Below are positions 59,207-64,000 of a stretch of DNA of 64,000 nucleotides, in pieces. Location: contig NZ_AWGD01000022.1 in assembly GCF_000495795.1 (NCBI RefSeq), positions 1-64,000 on the forward strand. Reading direction: 5' to 3'. The notes below the pieces were generated by a model. That model had not been told where the DNA came from. It ran no database searches and saw only the letters and a program-made list of their open reading frames with translations. The translations under genes were made by a program, and so were the position numbers. The DNA is from Asticcacaulis sp. AC460 (GTDB taxonomy: Bacteria; Pseudomonadota; Alphaproteobacteria; Caulobacterales; Caulobacteraceae). The first letter of the stretch is position 1, and the number at the start of each line of letters is the position of its first letter.

Positions 59207-60561
59207 TGGGTAACCTCATCGGTCTTTACGGCGTCGCTCAAAATCCGGGTATCCGTGGTGTCGAAGGTTTGATGCAGCGCGTCTTCGAGCGCCAGCCGGT
59301 CATTGTGCGCGGTCCTTTGCGCCTGAAGCAGATGGATTTGTGTCTGCGTGGCATTGAGTTCGGCGAGCAGGGCATCGGCCTGGTCGCCCTCGCCGGCCAA
59401 CTTCATGCGCTGGGCACGGGCAGCCATGTCGCGCGATACCGGCAGATCGGTGGTGGCGATGCTTCGAGCAGTCCCCAGGTCGGCGCTGTAGGTCGTGGCC
59501 GCCTGAGCGGCGTTGCTACGGGTGGCCTTGACCACGCTTTCCAGCGTTTTGCCGGCGGCGAGACGCGTCGATTGTGCTGCGTCGATGGCGGCGCGGTTGC
59601 CATCGAGGGGCGGCAGGGTCAGGCTGAGCGAGAACGGAATTTTCACCTGACCACGTTCCCAGTTATAGCCCGGCTGAAGACTGATATCCGGGTATTGCGC
59701 CGCGATGGCCGTACGCAGGTCGTTCTCGGCGACGTCATAGTCGACAACCGCCAGCAGGACGTCGGCACGATGATAGACTGCCTTGTCGATCATGGCGCGC
59801 AACTGCGCCTCATCAAGTACATCAAGTTCTGCCGCGGGGCGTATCGTCATCGCTTCCACGGCCGCAACATCGGCGTCGAGCGCGTGCGCCACGGCCGCGA
59901 CGGCGGCGATATGCCTGGCCTTGGCCTCAGCCAGGGCCTGGCGTGCGCCTGACACATCGAGTGCGGCCTGCGCGGCGACACCTTGCGCCTCTTCACCGTG
60001 ACGGACCCGCTTCTGGATCAGCGCCTGATAGGCGATACGTTGATCCAGCAGGGTTTGATTGAGGGCAATCTCCTGCGCTGACAGGCTCAGGTCGTTCAGG
60101 GCCTGGTAAAGCCGTTGCCGTACGCCCCAGACCGCCTCGGCCAGGGCATAACGCGCCCTGATAACCGTCAGATCGGCGCCCGTAACCCGGGCGGCACGCC
60201 TGGCGCCGGTGTCCAAAGGAATGCCGACGGCCCCACCGTATAGCCACGGCTTCTGCGGATCGGCATCCTTCGAATATTCCACGGTGAGCATAAGGGAAAG
60301 CGGCGGCAGATTGCGAGCGGCCTTCCGGTTGGCCTCGGCGGCGGCCAGGGTTGCGCGCGCCGCCGCGACCGCCGGGTCGCGTTGCAATGCCAGTTGCAGC
60401 AAGGTCTGGGCATCGGCGTCAGCCGGCAGGTCACCCGCGTGCACAGAGGGGCCGCCCGCTGTTTTGAGGTCCATCGGCGCAGCCTGGTAATGGGCGCAGG
60501 CTGACAGGGTCAGCATAAGCGCCAGGGCGGTGGCCGATAATGCCCGATATCCCGTACCCAT
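59203..60561 (-). CDS. TolC-like outer membrane lipoprotein
   Basis: Outer membrane efflux protein of about 452 aa. A lipoprotein signal (MGTGYRALSATALALMLTLSAC) precedes the TolC repeats, with long helices such as AVAAARATLAAAEANRKAARNLPP and DLTVIRARYALAEAVWGVRQ, as in CusC/NodT proteins. ATG 60561 is preferred because AAGG lies just upstream; ATG codons at 60588 and 60606 are in frame. It follows the kinase gene and precedes the adaptor, so the tripartite pump genes are contiguous. Confidence 0.9.
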   Translation of the reverse strand: MGTGYRALSATALALMLTLSACAHYQAAPMDLKTAGGPSVHAGDLPADADAQTLLQLALQRDPAVAAARATLAAAEANRKAARNLPPLSLMLTVEYSKDADPQKPWLYGGAVGIPLDTGARRAARVTGADLTVIRARYALAEAVWGVRQRLYQALNDLSLSAQEIALNQTLLDQRIAYQALIQKRVRHGEEAQGVAAQAALDVSGARQALAEAKARHIAAVAAVAHALDADVAAVEAMTIRPAAELDVLDEAQLRAMIDKAVYHRADVLLAVVDYDVAENDLRTAIAAQYPDISLQPGYNWERGQVKIPFSLSLTLPPLDGNRAAIDAAQSTRLAAGKTLESVVKATRSNAAQAATTYSADLGTARSIATTDLPVSRDMAARAQRMKLAGEGDQADALLAELNATQTQIHLLQAQRTAHNDRLALEDALHQTFDTTDTRILSDAVKTDEVTQ

Positions 60562-60636
60562 ATTGGCCTTGGTCCTCGATGCCTGCATGACATTTCGGGT
60601 GGTCATAGTCCGCCAAGATGAGGCGAAACTGAAACG

Positions 60637-62004
60637 TCAGACGATAAAACGGATTTCGACGCCGAGGCCTTCACCATCTTGCGGCGTAAACAAGCGAATC
60701 TCTGCGCCGAGAATATCGCAGATACTGCGCACGATCGACAGGCCAAGTCCGCTGCCCGGCTGGGTCGTCCCCTTGATGCGGTAAAAGCGCCCGAAGACGT
60801 GTTCGCGCTCAACTTCGGCAATGCCTGGGCCGTGGTCACGGACAGTGAGCCGGGCGCGGCTGTCCATCAGGCTGACGGTGACATCGACCTGAGCACCGGG
60901 CGGCGAATACTTGATGGCATTGTCCAGCAGATTGCCGACCAGCAGCGCAAGCAAGGGCTTCGCCGCCACTATGGCCGTTGCCTCGTCGCCGGAGAGACCA
61001 AGCTCAATGCCTTTGGCCAGGGCCTTGGGATAGACCTCCGCCAACACCTCCCTGGCGGCATCGTACAGATTGACCGGGGCAGCGTCGGCTTGCACATGGC
61101 GGATACGCGCCAGGGTCAGCAACTGATCGAGCAGGCGCGACGTGCGGTGGACGCCCTGGCTCAGATCCTCGAGCATGGCATTCCGGTCCCTGGACGTGCG
61201 GACATTGCGGACGACATCGACCTGCACGCCAAGCGCCGCCAGGGGCGTGCGCAATTCATGCGCCGCATTGTCGGTAAACAGGCGTTCCTGGGCGATAGAC
61301 CGGTCAAGCTTGGCCAGCAGGTGATTGATCGAGTCCGACAAGGGGGCCAGTTCCGACGGAATCGCCTTGCCGTCGATCAGCGACAAATCATCGGACGAAC
61401 GTTTGCGCACGGCGGCGGCAAATCCAAGCAGATCGCGCAAACCCCAGCGAATGCCCAGCCACACCGCCAGGGCAATGATGGGCAGGATGAGCAGCAGCGG
61501 CAGGGACACACCCCAGACGATGCGTTCACTCACCTCGCGTCGGGCATGCAGCATCTCGCTGACCTCGACCACCACGCCGTCGGCCGGCACGCGTAGTGTA
61601 AAGACACGCCATGCGTCGTGACCACGTTTCGTGTCGCGGAACCCCTTGCCGGCCACGGGCGCACCCGCCGGCGCGTTGTCGGATTCAATGACCAGACGGC
61701 CACCCTTCCACACCCGAAAGCTCCGCCATTTGGCGTATTCGTCCAGCGCCGCCCGATCCTCCGCGTCGAGGCCCAGATCATGTGTCCCGACCCGCAATGC
61801 CGCCAGGTCGTCATTGGCGCGGGCCAGATGCCACAATTCCTGGGCCGTGGTGATCAGTTGGGAATCGTAGACCTCCGAGACCTCATCCTGGGCGCTGACA
61901 TAGGCGATCACGCCGATCAGGGCCGTCACGACGATGAAGGGAATGCCGACCCCCAGCAGGATCTGCAGTGTCAGGGAGGGGCGCCGCTTAGCCGTTGATG
62001 ACAT
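60637..62004 (-). CDS. Sensor histidine kinase
   Basis: Membrane kinase of 455 aa. It has two transmembrane helices (about 14-37 and 163-185) around a periplasmic sensor of about 125 residues, then a HAMP-like linker. The phosphoacceptor is in FTDNAAHELRTPLAAL (about H249). An ATPase domain has LLDNAIKYSPPGA (N box), DHGPGIAEVEREHVFGRFYR (G1/F) and GSGLGLSIVRSI (G2). The periplasmic part has no Met or His cluster typical of copper sensors. It overlaps the response regulator by 17 bases and forms a two-component system with it. Confidence 0.95.
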   Translation of the reverse strand: MSSTAKRRPSLTLQILLGVGIPFIVVTALIGVIAYVSAQDEVSEVYDSQLITTAQELWHLARANDDLAALRVGTHDLGLDAEDRAALDEYAKWRSFRVWKGGRLVIESDNAPAGAPVAGKGFRDTKRGHDAWRVFTLRVPADGVVVEVSEMLHARREVSERIVWGVSLPLLLILPIIALAVWLGIRWGLRDLLGFAAAVRKRSSDDLSLIDGKAIPSELAPLSDSINHLLAKLDRSIAQERLFTDNAAHELRTPLAALGVQVDVVRNVRTSRDRNAMLEDLSQGVHRTSRLLDQLLTLARIRHVQADAAPVNLYDAAREVLAEVYPKALAKGIELGLSGDEATAIVAAKPLLALLVGNLLDNAIKYSPPGAQVDVTVSLMDSRARLTVRDHGPGIAEVEREHVFGRFYRIKGTTQPGSGLGLSIVRSICDILGAEIRLFTPQDGEGLGVEIRFIV

Positions 62005-62641
62005 AACCGACCCCGCGCAAGGTTGAAATCAGTTCGCGCCCCAGTTTCTTGCGCAAGGAATAGATGGCGGCTTCGACCGTGTTGCTCTCGAAATCGCCGT
62101 CCCAGCTATAGACCTGTGCCTCGATGTCGCCCTTGCTGACGATGCGCCCCATGCGCGCCATCAGCAGGTTCAGGATCTGGAATTCGCGGGCGGTGATCTT
62201 CACCCATTCCCCGGCCTTGCGGACCGTGCGGGCAGCGGTATCGACCTCGATGTCGTTCAGCGTGATGACGGTCTGCGAACGCCCCAGGCTGCGGCGATGG
62301 ACCGCGCGTAGCCGCGCCAGCAACTCGGCCAGGGCAAACGGCTTGACGATGTAATCGTCGGCGCCGAGGTCGAGGCCTTCGACGCGCGCCTCCAACCCGT
62401 CGCGCGCCGTCATGATCAGGACCGGCGTGTCGGACGTCTGGCGCAGCGCCTTCAGGACCTTAAGGCCCGAAATGCCCGGCAGGTTGATATCGAGAATGAC
62501 CGCCATATAGCTGTTGGTACGGGCGGCTTCGAGCGCGGATTCGCCGTCGCGCAGCCAGTCGGCCGTGTAGCCGCCCTGGATCAGCCCGGTGCGCAGCGCC
62601 TTGCCCAACAAATCATCATCTTCGACCAGCAGAAGGCGCAT
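61988..62641 (-). CDS. OmpR-family response regulator
   Basis: Response regulator of 217 aa. The receiver has an acidic pocket LLVEDDD and phosphoacceptor about D51 in VILDINLPG, with the Lys in DDYIVKPFA. The C-terminal winged helix shows VKITAREFQILNLLMARMGRIVSKGDIEAQVYSWDGDFESNTVEAAIYSLRKKLG and ends VGYVI. Partner of the kinase encoded immediately downstream. Probable direct targets are the pump genes of the same operon. Confidence 0.96.
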   Translation of the reverse strand: MRLLLVEDDDLLGKALRTGLIQGGYTADWLRDGESALEAARTNSYMAVILDINLPGISGLKVLKALRQTSDTPVLIMTARDGLEARVEGLDLGADDYIVKPFALAELLARLRAVHRRSLGRSQTVITLNDIEVDTAARTVRKAGEWVKITAREFQILNLLMARMGRIVSKGDIEAQVYSWDGDFESNTVEAAIYSLRKKLGRELISTLRGVGYVING

Positions 62642-62646
62642 ATCGG

Positions 62647-63084
62647 TCAGGTCCTGTACGCGACCAGGACGGCGCCGCCGGCGATGAGCCCGACGCCGAG
62701 CCAGTTGAGCAGAGACAGCTTCTCACCCAGAAACAGCACGGCAAACACGGCGACAAACACGACGCTCAGCTTGTCAATCGGCGCCACCTGGGCGGCGTCA
62801 CCCAGTTTCAGGGCGTGGAAATAGCAAAACCACGACGCGCCTGTCGCCAGGCCCGACAGAAGCAGAAACAGCCAGGTACGGTTGGAAATGCTGCCCGGCG
62901 CCTGCCAGCTGTGGGTTGCCAGGACGACGGCGGCCGCCGCTACAACGATGACCAGGGTACGAATAAAGGTCGCCATATTCGAATTGACCGCCTCGACACC
63001 GATCTTGGCGAAGATCGCGGTAAGGGCGGCAAAGACGGCGGACAGCACAGCCCAGAAGGGCCACGACAAGGCGAGGGATTTCAT
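62647..63084 (-). CDS. Small EamA/DMT family membrane protein
   Basis: Five-helix membrane protein of 145 aa, a half-size EamA unit: WAVLSAVFAALTAIFAKIGVEAVNSNMATFIRT at the start and DKLSVVFVAVFAVLFLGEKLSLLNWLGVGLIAGGAVLVA at the end. Such single-domain proteins (COG2510 type) must dimerise to form a drug/metabolite transporter. It is the first gene of the run, with its stop five bases before the response regulator, so it is likely co-transcribed with the pump and its regulators. Substrate unknown. Confidence 0.88.
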   Translation of the reverse strand: MKSLALSWPFWAVLSAVFAALTAIFAKIGVEAVNSNMATFIRTLVIVVAAAAVVLATHSWQAPGSISNRTWLFLLLSGLATGASWFCYFHALKLGDAAQVAPIDKLSVVFVAVFAVLFLGEKLSLLNWLGVGLIAGGAVLVAYRT

Positions 63085-63161
63085 GCGCGTCTCCGGCTTG
63101 CGACTCGTTCAGCCATTGGCCCCGCTTATGGGGCGCAGGTAAAGCCCGGCGCGCGTTTTTG

Positions 63162-64000
63162 TTACATCCCGACGCGACGCCGCGGTACGCTCGCGGCCTC
63201 CGTCGCCGCATCCCGGCGGGTATAGGCAAACCCGGCGAAATGCGCCGGGCAAGCCCGTCCCGACGTGTCCTGGCAGGCCATACCGACAAAGGTGCCGGTA
63301 AAGCTCGGATGCCCCGGCAAGGTCGCCTCATCGGACAGGCAGGTCGCGTCGAAGACCTCCTCGAGCTGATGCCACGCACCGTCGCTGCGATAGCTGAACC
63401 ACAGATGCCGGCCATCCGACACCACGCGCAACTCGACCGGCCCGGCCGGAAGCGGATAGATTTTCGACAGCGCCTCCGGACATGCCGGATCCGGCAGCGC
63501 CGACATGACGCGCAGATGCCGCCCGGCCGCCTCATCGAAGCTGATGCAGGCGTAGTGGAACTTGGTCGAGTTGTAATAGCAGACCAGCCCCGCCGACTGC
63601 TGGAAGCTTTCGGGTTCGAAGTCGACAACCGTCGTCGCCTCGTAGCCGAACGAGGTCTGCCGCCGCGCCACCAGGCTTTGCTCGAACAGGCTCCCGATCG
63701 TTTCGCACCCGAACAGGGTCAGGTGCCCCGGCCGCGCCGACAGGCTGAACAAAGCGTCCGGATAGGGCGTGCGCAGCCACTGGAAGTCCTCCGGCAATGT
63801 GCTACCAAACGCATAGCGCTGCGTTTCCTCGGCTGAGGCCTTGGCCGGCTGGCCGACCTGAGCCAGGGGTTCCGACGGTTCGATCCATCCGTCCGCCGTC
63901 CAGCGTACCGGCTGCAACGCCGTTTCGCGCCCCAGCACACAAGCTTGCGTCCCCGGAACCGGCCGGGCGCACAGATAGGCCATCAGCCACGTTCCGTCCT
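63162..64000 (-). CDS. GH43 beta-xylosidase-like enzyme, C-terminal part (cut by window edge)
   Basis: The reading frame runs off the right edge without a start: DGTWLMAYLCARPV...ACVLGRETALQPVRWTADGWI matches the end of the GH43 five-bladed propeller in beta-xylosidases. It is followed by the GH43_C2 beta-sandwich with FGCETIGSLFEQSLVARRQTSFGYEATTVVDF and AGLVCYYNSTKFHYACISFDE. The catalytic Asp/Glu residues lie beyond the window. Predicted to release xylose or arabinose from hemicellulose oligomers, in keeping with the plant-polymer theme. It precedes the EamA gene by 77 bases on the same strand. Confidence 0.85.
   Translation of the reverse strand, partial: DGTWLMAYLCARPVPGTQACVLGRETALQPVRWTADGWIEPSEPLAQVGQPAKASAEETQRYAFGSTLPEDFQWLRTPYPDALFSLSARPGHLTLFGCETIGSLFEQSLVARRQTSFGYEATTVVDFEPESFQQSAGLVCYYNSTKFHYACISFDEAAGRHLRVMSALPDPACPEALSKIYPLPAGPVELRVVSDGRHLWFSYRSDGAWHQLEEVFDATCLSDEATLPGHPSFTGTFVGMACQDTSGRACPAHFAGFAYTRRDAATEAASVPRRRVGM

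Overview
The window is about 62-65% GC by eye, densely coded on both strands, and reads as a free-living alphaproteobacterium of the Caulobacteraceae, most likely near Asticcacaulis or Caulobacter. That placement is inferred from the dnaB-alr-radA-cvpA-purF neighbourhood, the large TonB-dependent receptors, a VanR/vanAB locus with Caulobacter-type operators, and the frequent extragenic palindromes. I see no tRNA, rRNA, CRISPR array, transposase or phage gene. Layout. (1) 0.3-13.8 kb: a TonB-dependent receptor, then core genes on the plus strand: dnaB, a secreted TraB/ChaN-like protein, alr, radA, cvpA, purF, an SDR oxidoreductase and a lysine 6-aminotransferase. After a pair of mobile-looking palindromes comes an orphan sugar-type periplasmic binding protein, convergent with a GNAT acetyltransferase. 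(2) 13.8-26.5 kb, minus strand: Der GTPase with a long basic tail, a DUF3857/transglutaminase-like protein, a repeat-rich gap, a second TonB receptor paired with a small periplasmic protein, a DUF2807 protein, a dipeptidyl peptidase IV, a DUF454 membrane protein, a lipoprotein and tuf. (3) 26.8-45.2 kb: a carbohydrate cluster. A minus-strand series encodes GH31 (PA14-containing, alpha-xylosidase-like), a Sip1/raffinose-synthase-type GH36, an IclR regulator, GH95 fucosidase, GH2 beta-galactosidase and a GH9 endoglucanase lipoprotein. Divergently lie a sodium:solute symporter, a ROK regulator, a second IclR regulator and a GH29 fucosidase. The enzyme set fits stripping and cutting of fucosylated xyloglucan or a similar hemicellulose. 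Most of the enzymes carry twin-arginine type signals. (4) 45.3-55.1 kb: a lignin-monomer module: MarR regulator (FerC-like), vanillin-type aldehyde dehydrogenase, feruloyl-CoA hydratase-lyase (FerB-like), ADP-forming feruloyl-CoA synthetase (FerA-like), an aromatic-acid MFS transporter, VanR and vanillate O-demethylase VanA/VanB. Together they take ferulate to protocatechuate. Two VanR-type operators lie between vanR and vanA. (5) 55.2-63.1 kb: one compact minus-strand operon with a small EamA-family protein, an OmpR-type response regulator, a histidine kinase, a TolC-like lipoprotein, an RND adaptor and a heavy-metal-type RND pump. (6) The right edge cuts the C-terminal part of a GH43 beta-xylosidase-like enzyme. 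How it fits together: regions 3, 4 and the edge GH43 look like adjacent modules for plant cell wall use, with side-chain removal and backbone cutting of hemicellulose beside catabolism of ferulate, which is esterified to plant hemicelluloses. Intergenic gaps across the window hold several families of palindromic repeats.
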